This document shows positions 20,918 to 33,779 of a stretch of 64,000 bases of DNA, in pieces (position 1 is the first letter of the stretch; each line of letters opens with the position of its first letter). The notes under the pieces were generated by a model that saw only the letters and a program-made list of their open reading frames with translations, ran no database searches and was not told the DNA's origin. The translations under genes and the position numbers were made by a program. Source of the stretch: Protea cynaroides (Eukaryota; Streptophyta; Magnoliopsida; Proteales; Proteaceae); NCBI GenBank assembly GCA_028583415.1, contig CM053266.1:77883237-77947236 (forward strand), given 5' to 3'.

Positions 20918-22235
20918 TCAGATCATACCTGTGACCACATCAGGTGATGCGGCTGCGTATTCAAAATTCACGGCATACACCTTCCCTTGTTGTAACAGCT
21001 TCTTGGGCTTATGGAAGTTCTTTGCATAATGCCCCATTTGGTCACAATTGAAGCATTTGATATTAGTAGTCATTTACCCTGGTTGAGGTAGAACCGTTTG
21101 GGTAGTCTTGGCTGCTCCATCAGAGTTCTGTGGCCAGAATGGTTTAAAAGTCTTTGAGTTTCCTCCATTGAATGAATTTCCATTTGATCTCTTCAAACTA
21201 CAGTTCTGAGCAAGGTAGCTCTCTTTCTGACTAGACTCCAATACTCGAGCAATCTATACGGCCTCATTATATATCTTGTTTTTCAATCCCAGCACATGCT
21301 CTTGAATGCTTCCCCTTAGTCCCATAGTGAACCTTTGGGTTTTAGTCTCTTCCTCTTGCATGCTGGCAGGGGCAAAAAAGAATAACTCCTCGTCACGCTG
21401 CTGATAAGAATCTACTATCATCTGACCTTGGTATAGGCTCAAGAACTCCTTCTCCATCTGGCCTTTGAAACTTCTGGGAAAGTACTTCTCGAAGAAGGCT
21501 TCTTTGAAGATAGCCCAGTTTAGTCGAGTGTGCTTGGTCAATAGGTAGGTGGGAGTAGACTTCCACCAATGATTCGCATCCTCCCTCAGCATGAAAGTAG
21601 CACTTAATACCTTCTATTCTTCGATAATAGTCATCATTAGAAAGTTCTTCTCCATCTTGTCAATCCAGTGAGCTGACCACAATGGATTTGACATCTTCCT
21701 TGAGAACGTTTGAGGCTCATCTTCAGGAAACGCTCCACCAGTCTTAAATGATCCTACTGCCCATACACTCCATACATCGATGGTGGATTCTGGTAACCAC
21801 CTTAGTACATGCCCTACTGTACTCTAAGGTTCTGTACAGGTTTGTGCATCATTGGGTTTTGCTGTGCTGTGGGCATCGTGTTGTTGCCAATGGGTGCTGG
21901 AGGCACAATTCTGGTCTACCCTAGAGGTGTTGGTGTGGTATTGGTAGCTTGGGAAGCAATTCCCATGGCAACTTACATAGCCAGCAACATCTGCTGTTGT
22001 TCTTGCACCTGTCGTGCCAAATTCATCACAACTGTGGCCAATTTAGGGGGTGGTCTTGGTAAGTTGGTTGGATTGGCTTGATTGTTTCCACCTTGTGGCG
22101 CAACATTTTGATTCTCATTATTTCTAGATTATTTCTTGTTTGCTCTTCAGGATTTTCATTCACATTTCCTACTCTAGGTGGTGGTGGGGTTGGGTTTCTT
22201 CCTCTTCTACTATTTCTATGAGTTCAGCGTGCCAT
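20918..22235 (-). pseudogene. gag: Element C gag, broken
   Basis: Start ATG at 22233-22235 (MAR, stop, THRNSRRGRNPTPPPP) and end VVTGMI with stop at 20918-20920. The gag core (FFEKYFPRSFKGQMEKEFLS, HVLGLKNKIYNEAV) lies at 21254-21592. The zinc knuckle CFNCDQMGHYAKNF near 21020-21065 keeps both first Cys residues but has Phe in place of the last. Several stops. Confidence 0.82.
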
Positions 22236-22374
22236 TTCTGACTATCGACTGTCGTAGTTTCTGCATAGTCAATAGGTGTGAGACAAAATACAACATATGG
22301 TAGTTTATAGGGTTAGTCCCACAGTATATGAAAATCCTCAACAAACAGAACCAAACAGAGTCATACAGCTCAAA

Positions 22375-22520
22375 AGAAACTTGTCCGATCATCCTTGACT
22401 GGTCGTGCATTGAACGACCAGTGAGTCTACCGGACAAACCCTGCGAACTTTCCCTAGAGCCTTCGACCGACTCATCGATCGACTGACCAGTCTATTTTTA
22501 TGTCGAATTTTTTGACCGGT
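22375..22520. promoter_or_regulatory. Word cluster before the antisense promoter of C
   Basis: Contains GACTGGTCGTGC, AACGACCAGTGAG, CTACCGGAC, CGACCGACTCATCGATCGAC and GACCGGTC. The C and K LTRs carry the same GACCGG/CCGGTC-rich variety, unlike the TACGGTCGA variety of A. TTTTAAAC follows on the plus strand. Confidence 0.4.
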
Positions 22521-22687
22521 CAATCCAAAATCTGAGTTTTAAACATGATTCGAGTCAATTTTCTTCACTTTTCTCTTTTGTCTTCTTCTGCGTTCCAACT
22601 CAACTCACTGTTGGTGAGTTGCTATAGTACCTACCAGATAATTTAAAGCTCTTTTCTTCGGTCAATGACTTCCATTCCACTCTAGAG

Positions 22688-23121
22688 GTAAATTCTCAAT
22701 TCCTTCCTTTTCTTTGGATAGTTTTTCTTAGGTTTTTATCATCTTTTATTGTTTTCTTCAAATTACAAATTTTCCAACCATAAAGACTTTATTTTGAATG
22801 CTTAGAATTATAGTTGGGCTCCCTATGATCGAAAGCCATCTATCTATTGGAGGTTCCATCGACTGGTTTGGGAGAAATCCCAAAAAATCGATTTCTTAAG
22901 CTAGAATTGGGGTTTTTTCCAAATTCATTGAAATTCCTTCGATTAACTGATGAATTGGACATTATTTTTATGTGCTTATGTGTTTCCCAATTAATGTAAA
23001 TTCTCTAGTGCAAGAAATTGGATGAAAATGAGGCTTTTGACCAAATTATGCCGTTATGCTGTTGAATTTTCTAAAATTTTTGACCAATATGCTTTGTTTT
23101 TATTTGTTTTCAATCTTGCAG
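22688..23121 (+). other. Predicted intron of the antisense gene in C
   Basis: Donor TAGAG|GTAAAT and acceptor AATCTTGCAG, 434 nt, within two bases of the length in A (432) although the sequences have diverged. Confidence 0.55.
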
Positions 23122-23126
23122 TTAAT

Positions 23127-24292
23127 ATGCCTTGAACCAAGAACCCTAGACCATACAATGCATTACTCTTCCATTCCGTCAAAGTCAAGGCTTAATATCC
23201 TTGGTTTCAAAGCAAGAAGTTGGAGGCAGACTAGTTTATAAAGCTACTGGAACTTGCTAGGTTTAACGTGGAGGCAACATTCAATAAAATGGGGTGGCTA
23301 CCTCTGACCTAGTATGAGGGGTCAACATGTCCAGACTTAGTTAAGCAGTTCTACTGCAACCTGTAATTAGAGGGTGATCCAGAAGACCTTGACAGGGTAG
23401 AGAGTTGAGGATTACCAGTTGGGTGAAAGGTGTACTGATTTCATTTAATACACATCAGCTGGCGGGGCTTCTAAATATTTTAAATAGTAGCGAGTTAGTC
23501 TATTGCCCACCAAAAGAGCCTATATTTATGAGAGAAGCCTGCCCCTGGAAGTGAGGAACCTGATCATACAGGATGGGCAATGGGAAATGAAAGCAGTCAA
23601 TCTTCGCCTAGAGCCTCGAGTCTACTGTAAGATTATACAGCACAACCTTGTACCTCAAAGTGGACAATATAATGAGGTATCACAGCTCACCTAGTACCTC
23701 CTTTACTGTATCTGCACCAGACAGCCGATCTGCCTTCCATACATCATCATAAGCACCATGCATCGTGCCATGACACCCCACCTGAAGGGTAATTTATCCT
23801 ACAGTTGCCTGATCACCAACCTTCTCTATAGCCTTCATGTAAACGTGGAGGGTGAGAGAATGTATGAGTAGACGATATGAACAGACCTTGACTGAAACGT
23901 CATCACCAGGATGGAGATACACGAGGTGGAGGTCAGCGATGAGGAGTGAAACACACTGGATTGTCCTTTGGGTTGAGTGGCAATGGCAATAGCAGTAGCG
24001 TTTGAGGAGGCCCTAGTAGAGGGTGGTGGGGACAACAATCATATGTATTTAGTATACCGCTGCAGCTGGTCCTTCTCACTCTACTTCTATAGCTGGCCCT
24101 TCTTAGTCATTGTCCGAGCAGATTCTAACCCAGATCCAGGACATCTTAGTAGCCCAGCAGACTTTACTTGAGGCCCAGCGAGTGACAGATGGACGAATGG
24201 CGAACCTCGCTGAGAGTCTCTATACCACTCAGGAGCAGGTAGCTTGGCTCAAGAGGATTTATGCAAAGGATTACGATAGAGCTAGAGAGTAA
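23127..24292 (+). pseudogene. Antisense ORF of C: putative plant transposon-protein domain
   Basis: Uninterrupted by insertions but with many stops. Reads MP, stop, TKNPRPYNALLFHSVKVKA, PWFQSKK, LARFNVEATFNKMGWLPL, DLVKQFYCNL, then KIIQHNLVPQSGQYNEVSQL, PICLPYIIISTMHRA, NLSYSCLITNLL, and a C-terminal segment TLLEAQRVTDGRMANLAESL ending KDYDRARE. This collinear copy shows that the three parts in A belong to one ORF of roughly 390 codons. It lies on the plus strand, opposite gag-pol. Function unknown. Confidence 0.65.
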
Positions 24293-24608
24293 CCACCTCC
24301 TCCACCAGCTCAGGGATAGATTTTTATTTTCAGCTACAGATATATTTGTTCTTTATGATTATATTAATAGAGTAACTGTCTGGATTGTGGACTGTACTTT
24401 GTTTCTTTATCTGGATACACATTATTCTCCTTTTGGTTTCAGGTTATATATATTCACCTTTTCTTATGTGCATTATTGTCTTGCATTAAGTTTCTGTCTC
24501 AACCATCAATGTGCTTATGGTGTGTTTGTATTAAAACTTTTATTTTTATCCTAATTCAGTTCTTAGACATAAGTGAATGCATTCAGGTTTGATTGGCAGA
24601 GTCCAAGC

Positions 24609-24620
24609 GCTCTAATACCA
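24609..24620 (-). other. Primer binding site of element C, one mismatch
   Basis: TGGTATTAGAGC on the minus strand, one base different from the Met-tRNA PBS, three bases from the LTR end. Confidence 0.85.
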
Positions 24621-24623
24621 AGT

Positions 24624-26840
24624 TATCATACCCCAATTCTGGATGAACCAGAAGTGTGAATGAACCATCATACGAACCAACGGTTCACGCCAAGATCACT
24701 TAGGACCTTGCCAACAATTAAACCATCACAACCACATGATAATAAGAGGTAATAAATAATAAGCAAAATTTTATATTAATGAATTAAGTGTCTAACATGA
24801 TAATTAAATATTAAACTGATTATCTCCAACTAACCTTGAACATAAGTAAACATCTATTACAAGTTCCATAGCTCAAAATACCAAATTTAAACTAAGCATA
24901 AACATACTGAAAGCACTCGCATGAAGAGTCATGCTTGTCCTCCATCGTCTGCACGTCCATAATCGCTACGTGTCCATACAACGACACAATCATATAATCT
25001 TCCACGGTGATACTTGCATCATCAACTAAAAATATTTGACATCGAGGGATAAACTCACCACATAGCTGAGTGAGTAAACAAAACAATGCGTAAATATATG
25101 CATGTAGTCATTTTCATATCTTTGGTTTGGTATAAGTTTACAATGTGTTATGGTAAGGATAGGCAGCCACCACACCTCCATACATGAAAGTGTGAGCACG
25201 CCTAACAGATCACACACTGCTGTCGCCCTACATCACCCACTACGAAATAGAGATAGAGCTAGAGCCTAATGGATCACACACTACCAGCACTCCCCCTGAT
25301 ACTCTATCCGTACCAGTACATATGCCCTTACTGATGAGGGCTTGCAAACTGGATTCGTGTTTAACCAATCCTAAATATCATCTAGATTTGTATCCAAGGC
25401 CTTATCCCAGCATCCCTCAATACACCGATAGAGATAGAGCTAAGGTCTACTGATAGAGCTTACAGTCACACACCATGATCATCCCCCCTGATACCCTATG
25501 ACATACTAGTTCGTTAAAGTAATGACGATACGATGATGTCAATGTGATGAATGGTTCGATGCTACAACCTCTCCCTATCCAACACACCAACCATATACAA
25601 ACACATGCCTATGCCTATTATCACCATCATAATAGAATAAAAATAATAATAAAATATGCATGAACATGAATAGTAGTTATTGGATGACATGTGATATACA
25701 CAAACAATCATACAAGCATGGCATCAGTCAAATTAATAGAAAGTAAAGGTAGCTTGTTATTAACCAATTAGTTTATGTCTTGTTCCATTACCTGTGAGTG
25801 ATGTTTGTTCCTCTTCCAAGCTCTGAAAACTATCTTGAATTAGTAGAAAGCCTAAACAATTAATGAACTTAGATTAGGATTTTATTCCATCGAGTTTTGG
25901 TACTCGGACTCACTGTTCGGTCTCCAATATATGTCTTCCAAACACTGTCCGGTCAAGTCACCGATCTTGTATTGGTTGACCGATGAGTCCACCTGACAAA
26001 CCCTGTCATACTTCCTGAGAGTCATCGATCGTCTCACCGGTCTACTATATAGCTAATCGATCAAGGGACCGGACAACTCCTAAGTCATATCCCAGGTTTG
26101 TCTTTCAGTCCAAATTCCTTCTGAGTTGGTTCTTCGGCTCAAGAATGGGATCCATCCTAGGGTCACTCTATGGCCTTTAATTCCTTGAGGTTTCAATCAC
26201 CCATTGCAACCCAAACAGCTATAATTACTTTAGATTCATATTGAAACTCTTAGGATTGAAATCATGGTACATATATTGAATTGAATCTGATCTCACACAC
26301 TGTGATCTCAAACCCATCCTAAAACTAACATGGTCTAATTCTAATCGTCTACAGAGACAAGGGGACTTACCATTGACTCCTCAATGGGGATGGTTGGAGA
26401 CCGACAGCAATTCTCCTCGCTATATAGCCTCCTCCTTTCTTCAAGCTTCCTTCCTCACCAAGCTTTCTACTCATTCTCTTCTCTTTTTCTCTCAACTTTT
26501 AGGGTTTAAGATGATCAAAAGAGTTAGAGAAAATAGAGAAACGTCATCTATATGGAGAGAAAATCTCTATATAGAGTCATCTCTCAATTAGGAGAGTATC
26601 CTTCTCAAATTAGGAAACTTTTCTAATCACGGAGTCTATTTCTGGGCTTAACCGGTCGACTCAACGGTCACAAAATACGGGGACCGGACAACCTAAAACT
26701 ATCGACTAGATAGCCTAGGAATGACTGGTTTCTTACCTGGCTTTGTGGTACATCTTTTAGCTGGTTCATCCTGACCCGATTATGATGGGAAGACCTGGCA
26801 TGATACGATTAGACCGGGTTAGTGGAGTACAGGTCTTACA
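24624..26840 (-). repeat. Element C 5' LTR
   Basis: Starts TATCATACCCC (decayed TGTCACACCCC) and ends CTTACA, 2217 bp. Closely related to LTR K (56677-58807). It holds the CECxxC-type ORF at 24892-25086, word clusters at 25905-26080 and 26640-26720, and a TATA-like CTATATGG near 26548. The predicted leader-intron acceptor has changed from AG to AA (near 25014). Confidence 0.88.
24892..25086 (-). CDS. LTR-embedded short ORF with CEC motif (C)
   Basis: Ends DSSCECFQYVYA; the last Cys is Tyr. Upstream MIVSLYGHVAIMDVQTMEDK aligns with the A and B copies. Confidence 0.35.
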   Translation of the reverse strand: MFCLLTQLCGEFIPRCQIFLVDDASITVEDYMIVSLYGHVAIMDVQTMEDKHDSSCECFQYVYA

Positions 26841-26940
26841 TCATATGCATTCTCATTTTTTCTAATCCATTTACTAAACTACATGTTTAATCAATGGGTC
26901 CACCACTATCTATTGAAAGGAAATGTTAACATTTCCTATC
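26841..26940. other. Flanking DNA right of element C
   Basis: AT-rich sequence with no coding sign; it ends in the left copy of the LINE target duplication, AACATTTCCTATC (26928-26940). Confidence 0.5.
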
Positions 26941-27369
26941 CATTGAAACGAAGTAAAATTAATATCTATTGATGCTAGCTCGGTAGTAGGGCATTTCAGG
27001 ATTTTATTGTTCCTTGGGCTTTGATGCAGGATTAGTGTACTCTACAAACTGAATTGTTGTCTTGTTTAGTCAAATTGTTTTCAGGAAATTAATGGTGTGG
27101 CTGATATACTTGCAAAGACTGCTACTAAGGAAAGGAGATCTCACTCTTGGACTGTTTGCCCTCATATGGTGGCTAGGGAGGTGGTATGGGATGCTTCCCA
27201 TAGACATCGGTGTCGTTTCATTGAGCTTGTTTTTTTGGTTCACCTGGGATGGCCCCTGCTGATGGCAATGCCGAAGGTGGCGGTTTAACATCCTATTAGG
27301 GTGTTTTGTATCTTTTTTTTTCTTTTCTCTAATATAAACTTTGGATCCCTAGCAAAAAAGAAAAAAAAA
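26941..27369 (+). mobile_element. 5'-truncated LINE (non-LTR retrotransposon) tail
   Basis: Bounded by a 12-13-bp duplication ACATTTCCTATC (26928-26940 and 27370-27381) and ending in an A-rich tail (27346-27369). Encodes the end of a plant LINE RNase H domain: GVADILAKTATKERRSHSW, followed by a Cys-free C-terminus and a stop near 27288, then a T-rich 3' UTR. A frameshift separates the start of the domain. Typical of target-primed reverse transcription. Confidence 0.8.
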
Positions 27370-27381
27370 ACATTTCCTATC

Positions 27382-28489
27382 TTTGTCTAATGGTTCCACC
27401 TTTGATACATTTGAATCTATTGAATGTTTATGTTCATTGATGAGTCAAAGAGTTCTTACATAAAAATAAATTATAAAAATGATTATTATTAGCATTTAAA
27501 AATAGTCACAGACCCATTGGTCAATTTATCCAAGTTGTGATCAACATTTATAAACTTAATTTTGTACTCGTTTTAAATGATTTTTATTTACATATCTAAA
27601 AAAAATTAGAAATTTAACCGTCACCATCAATGGAATCGAAACTCCATTTCTTTCAAGTTACAATAAAAAAGCAAAAAATTACTTAAGTTTATTTTCTTGG
27701 CCGTCATAACTTTTATTCATCCATGTGATTAGTATAATTTTTAAGTGTTAGAGTCTCACAAAAAAGCATAGGTTTAATATACAAAAATTATCATGATTGT
27801 AACAAAAATCTACTCCAAAAAATTTATCAAAAAAAATCCATTTAAAGATCTATAGGATCTTCAAAAATATTTCAACAAAACAAACAAGATCACGGTTATA
27901 AATTGTAATTGCATCCACGGGTAGGCTCATACATGTCTTAACTTTTATAAGAGCCAAAATTCATCTACTTGGTGATAGGTATACCATCTCATCTTTAATT
28001 ATAATTCACATAATTTAAGATAAAAATAATATCAAAATATGAAAAGAATATTAAATTTAATTTAATCATAAAAAATTTAAGAGACAAAGACAAAAATATA
28101 TATAGATATGCCAATTAGCCATTCCTCCCAAGTCCCAACACCAAAGTTGGAAAAGAAGCAATTTCATTTTTATTAATTTTAAAAAAATTTCTCCATGTGG
28201 ACATGTCATTCGCGCAGACCTGACATTAAAAAGGAATTTTTAAAGAACACGTTATAGGAATTTTGTCTTTAATGTTTTGGATTTATTATATATATATATG
28301 ATATATAAAATACTTTTTTTCTCTCTCTAATTATTTGTATGATACCTAAGGAGGAAAGCAATGCTCAACTGTTCGAGTTTGTCTCACTCTCACATGAGCT
28401 GACTCATGCAATGGGGGAGATCCTCCAAATATGGAACCAATGAAACTCTGATCTTCTCTCTTTCTCACATGCAATCCTTTTAACAAATT
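27382..28489. other. AT-rich flanking DNA without recognised features
   Basis: No ORF, repeat or RNA gene that I can support. A short (TA)n tract lies near 28289-28310. Confidence 0.5.
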
Positions 28490-28880
28490 TTGGTTGGGTT
28501 GGTGTCTTGTATTCTATGGAGTCTACGTAATTATAAGGGTAGTATTTGTATTAGGGTATGAGCCTATTACATGTACGGGGGGAAACTTATAATTGTGGTG
28601 GGATTATGGTTTCTAGGTTTTCCTATATATTGTCTCTGTGTGGGAAAACCTAAGAAAGGCTACAAGGGCTGTAGAGGATTCTCCTCTGACATTGGAGAGC
28701 TTGAACGTTGTAAGGCTGACAGATGAGATAGGCCTGTCAGGTAGAGAATTTTGTAGACAGTTCTTGGGAATAAAGAAAGTCGCTATTTTCTCTAGTGGAC
28801 ATAGGCATTCGACGATGGGGTGCTGAACCACGTTAATTCTTTGTGTTTTCTTTTTGTTTGCGTCTCTCAAATCCTAACAA
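28490..28880 (+). repeat. Probable Copia-type LTR end, plus sense
   Basis: Sequence of the kind found at the 3' part of plant Copia LTRs, with GGACATAGGCATT, GAACCACGTTAATTC and a final CTAACA at about 28880. It is followed by TTGGAACCAGCTTTAG, which resembles a decayed initiator Met-tRNA PBS (TTGGTATCAGAGCTTTAG). The LTR start is not clear. Its direction is opposite to the Copia pol at 29208-30879. Confidence 0.4.
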
Positions 28881-29207
28881 TTTTTACTCTTGGAACCAGC
28901 TTTAGAATTTAAAACAAAAAAGAAGATCGAGAATACCACTTTGTATAGGGAATTAATCTGGAATCACTGCCAATAACTCCACAAACCATCTCGTGGTTAG
29001 CCTATTTAAGGAGCAAGGTAATTGGTCACGTTCAACTTGGCAGATTTATTTAAATCAATCAGTTACAATATTGATAAGAGGAGGACATACTACAAAGATA
29101 AAGCTACATGGTATAGAATTTGAATTTGGAGTTTGAACAAGAGCACAAGATTCGTAACTGATCTATTCAAAATATCAGTTACATATATGAGTTGATAAGA
29201 CTCCCCT
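28881..29207. other. Copia-related non-coding and duplicated pol-end sequence
   Basis: Contains a second partial copy of the Copia pol end (minus strand, KLNVTNY near 29015-29040; compare KLSVTNY near 29220-29250) and a PPT-like run GAAGGGGAG (29200-29208, minus) directly left of the pol stop. Confidence 0.45.
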
Positions 29208-30879
29208 TCAAGGTGAAGCATGGTAATTGGTCACGCTTAACTTGGACTTGAGCATGTTGAAGAGTTCGCTACCAGGTGACTTTGTAAAAATGTTTGCTAT
29301 TTGATTGGCAGAAGAAATATTGGTTGGTCGGATCAAACCCTGTTGCAATTTATCACGAACAACATAACAGTGGATTTCAATGTGTTTGGTATGTTTGTGG
29401 AAAATGGGTTTGGCCGTAATATAGAGGGCAACTTGGTTGGCACTATGGAGTAGAGTGGAGGTGGGCCACAGAAGACCAAGGTCATGGAGCAAAGTGGACA
29501 ACTAAGTTATCTCACATGTGGCAACAGCCATTGTGTGATATTTGGCCTCTGCGGAGAACTGTGAGATGGTTGTTTGCTTCTTTGTATTCCAAAAAATGGG
29601 ATGTGACCCAAGAAACATGCAGTATCTTGCAGTTGAATGGCGAGTCATTGGACAGCTGGCCCAATAACTATCACAATAAACATAAAGTCATAAGGAGGAT
29701 GCAAAGGAATAGAATAACCCTTGGGTAGGAGTACCCTTAATGTACTATAGGAGATGATGGGTTGCATCGAGGTGTTCTTAGCGGGGTGGTGCATGAATTC
29801 ACTTAGAATGTTGATGGTGTGCATAATATTTAGTCGTGTGAAAGTGAGATGGATAAATCAACCAACCAAATGGCGATATGGAGATGGATCCGATTGAGTG
29901 GTAATGCCAGTGTTACTAAGTTTCAGATGCTGGTCCATGGGTATGTCAAGAGGGTGATAACTTGTCAGGCCTGAGTCTTTGAAAAGGTCAAAAACATATT
30001 TGCGTTGACATAGATAAATGCCATCTTTTGAGCAAGAGAACTCAATACCAAGAAATATTTTCAGCTGGCCAAAGTCCTTGATGCGGAATTTGGTATGAAA
30101 GAAATTTTTGATGACCTTGATGACACTATCATTAGATCCAATGATGATGATGTCGTTTACATAGACAATGAGGTAGCTCAATAACCCATCTTTATGTAAG
30201 TAGAATAAGAAATGATCTGCTTGAGACTGTTGAAAGCCAAAATGTCGTAAAGCAATGGAGAACTTGGCAAACTATTGCCAAGATGCCTATTTGAGCCCAT
30301 ATAAAAATTTCTTGAGTTTGTAAATAATGTTCTCTCCCTTATGATGATATCTAGGCGCTGGTGTCATGTACACCTCTTCGGTAAGGTCACCATGAAGAAA
30401 AACATTATGAATGTTCAATTGGTGTAAAGGCCAACCACAGGCTACGACAATAGCAACGGTGACCCGAACATTCATAAGCTTGACAACTGGTGCAAAAGTC
30501 TCATGATAGTCGATACCTTTGACTTGATTGTAGCCCTTGGCCATAAGGCAAGCTTTGAACCACTCGAATGTGCCATCTGATAGGCGTTTGATTTGAAGAC
30601 CCATTTGGAACTAATTGGTTTATTGCCTGCTGGTAAAGGAACAAGAGTTTAGGTGTTGTTGTTGGATAAGGCAAAGGATTTCAGCTTGCCATTCCTATAA
30701 TTTCATTGCTTCGGCAAAACATGCATGTTCATGGGTTAGAGATAAGGATGTAAGGAAGAAAAGATGGGATAGGGGGAAACAATTATTTGATAAATAATGG
30801 GCAAGTGAATAATGCGTACCTTGTCTATCAGGGAAAGATGGAGATTATGAGCATACCCCATAGGTGTTTAGGGGCGAGT
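29208..30879 (-). pseudogene. pol: Ty1/Copia pol remnant: RT and RNase H
   Basis: Right to left: HEHACFAEAMK and WQAEI (start of the Copia RT domain, near 30730), FEWFKACLMAKGYNQVKGID with YHETFAPVVKL (30287-30604), FLHGDLTEEVYM, then a YVND box in place of YVDD (LIVYVNDIIIIG, near 30160), FLGIEF, and the RNase H end HTKHIEIHCYVVRD and ANIFTKSPG (29208-29501). Stops and frameshifts occur at 30181-30287 and 29502-29857. Integrase and gag are missing; LTR F abuts at 30880. Confidence 0.85.
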
Positions 30880-31783
<904 letters not shown>

Positions 31784-32136
31784 TGTAAGATCCACACTCC
31801 ACTAACCAGATTTAACCATGTCATGCTAGGCCTTCCCATCATTGCTGGATCATGTGGACCGATAGCGTAAAGAAGGACCACGAGACCAGGTATGAGAATC
31901 GACTTGAAAACACTAAAAACCAAGTATATGGTCGACTACCTGGGTAGGTATAGTCGATCATATGATGGAAAAGAAAAACTACTGATCAATAGTCGTACAG
32001 TCGATGTTTTCAAGCATATGGTCAATGGATTATGCGACCATACGACCCCAAATCAGACTCCGAGTTTGGAAACTTTCTAAAATTAGGGGGAATTTCTCTC
32101 CTTTTGTTGGAGAACTCTATATGGAGAGTTTCTCTC

Positions 32137-32144
32137 TATATAAA
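32137..32144 (+). promoter_or_regulatory. LTR E TATA box
   Basis: TATATAAA followed by GGACGT. The predicted splice donor AAG|GTATGAACC lies 116 bases downstream at 32260. Confidence 0.6.
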
Positions 32145-33669
32145 GGACGTTTCTCAATCCTTTTTCACTCTTTTGAAACATTATCAAACCCTAGAGGAAG
32201 AAAATGAGAAGGAGAGAAGACCAAGAGAAGAGTTTTACAGACTCTCTGCAATAAGTAAGGTATGAACCTTGTCTTTGTAGCCTTAGAACATCAAGAGTAG
32301 GAATTTCTAGTGTAAATTGTAATACCAAACCCAATGTAAAGATTCAGCTATGGGATTTTTCTGAGTAAATCTCAAGAAGGGATCATGGAGAATGGGTTAG
32401 AGTAATTAGTTGGTAAAACTAAGAAATTTAGCCTTAAATTGATCATTTGGAAGGACCCTATTGAGGAGCCAAGAGGAAGAACTCGGATTGAAAGTAGATT
32501 TTAATCAAAAACCATATGGTCGCAGCTACGGTCGGCCATAGCATGACCAGAGTATCGACCATAGCCATTCGGGAAGAATTCAGGAATCATTTGGTCGTAG
32601 GTATGGTCGCATACAGTGCGACCGTAGGGTATCGACCATACGTGGTAAGGTCAACACAGCATGAGACCATGGGACCAATCAGACACCTATCAGTGATCTG
32701 CTTTGATTTTTTAACTACTGTAACATATTACCTATGAAGCCTAACTTAAATTCATATAACTTCTAGGTTATTAAATTGATTCAAAGAGAGTTACAAAGCT
32801 TGGAAGGAGATCAAGTATTGCTAACAGGTGAGGGAACAAGACCTAAACTAATTGAATAATAATAAACTATTTACTTTAGTGAGTCCAATGCCCTTATTGA
32901 TTCTATGCTTGAATGTTTTTAAAGTGCATTTCACATGTCATCCAATATTTCTATTATGACTGCTCATGCATATTTATTTTCTGTTTATTATAACATGATG
33001 ATGATGATGCTAGGAATAAGCATATGACTGTGTGTGTATGGTTAGTGTGCTTGGTATGAGTGGAGCATCAGGGAGAGGACGTGACATTGTAGTTCATCCT
33101 GGTCACTAGACTCTAGCTCTATCTCTACTAAAGTCTTTCCCACTGACATCGTTGTATCGCCATACTTTAGCAGAACTATTATGTCATAGGGCATCAAGGG
33201 AGGTAGTCTCGGACCGTGTGGTCTTTGACTCTGTCGGGGGGCCTTAGCTCTATCTCTATAGACATATTGAGGGATACTGGGGTAAGGCCTTGGATACATT
33301 AAATGGCATTAGGATTGGTTAGTTGTGAGCCCAGTTTGTTTGTCCTCGTCAATAGGGACTTACGTATTGGTATGGGTAGGGCATCAGGGGAAGTATTAAC
33401 AGTGTGTGATCCGAACACTTTATCTCTATCTCTATTCCATGGTGGGTGCATATGGGATGGTAATGGTGTTTGATCCGTTGGACGGATTCACACACTCATG
33501 TATAGAGGTGTGGGGGGCACCAAACCTTTCTGTAGCACATTGCAAACTTAAAAATCAGACCAAATATATTGAAATGAATGCATGCATATGTTTGCAAATT
33601 ATTTTGTTCGCTCATTGAGCCGTGATGTGTGCTCACCCTTTTCACGTTAAATTTTAGTTGATTGTGCAG

Positions 33670-33779
33670 GTATTACTATCAAGGATTACGTGAATACGCC
33701 GCCATATGGACACATGGCGACTATGGACGTAGAAGCTGTGGAAGATGTGTATGATCCTTCATGCAAATGCAATCATTGA
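33670..33779 (+). CDS. LTR-embedded short ORF with CKC motif (E), last exon
   Basis: Directly follows the predicted acceptor TTGTGCAG (33669). From the ATG at 33714 it reads MATMDVEAVEDVYDPSCKCN, then His and a stop at 33777. It aligns with A, B, C and K; the final Cys is lost to the stop. Confidence 0.35.

Larger units (their letters stand above)
19427..26840 (-). mobile_element. Element C: chromovirus, right part; element A is inserted in its pol
   Basis: Begins in the middle of RT (flush against LTR A, with AGTCT as presumed TSD) and runs through protease, gag, leader with antisense gene, PBS and a 5' LTR (24624-26840). RNase H, integrase and the 3' LTR are absent here and should lie left of the window beyond element A. 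It is the oldest layer of this nest. Confidence 0.85.

Noticed and set aside
26841..28489. Host gene exons in the flanking DNA
   Set aside because: Apart from the LINE tail, no coding bias, splice pattern or protein motif was seen.
28613..28870. 85-residue minus-strand ORF
   Set aside because: It falls in the Copia-type LTR end and shows no Copia protein motif.
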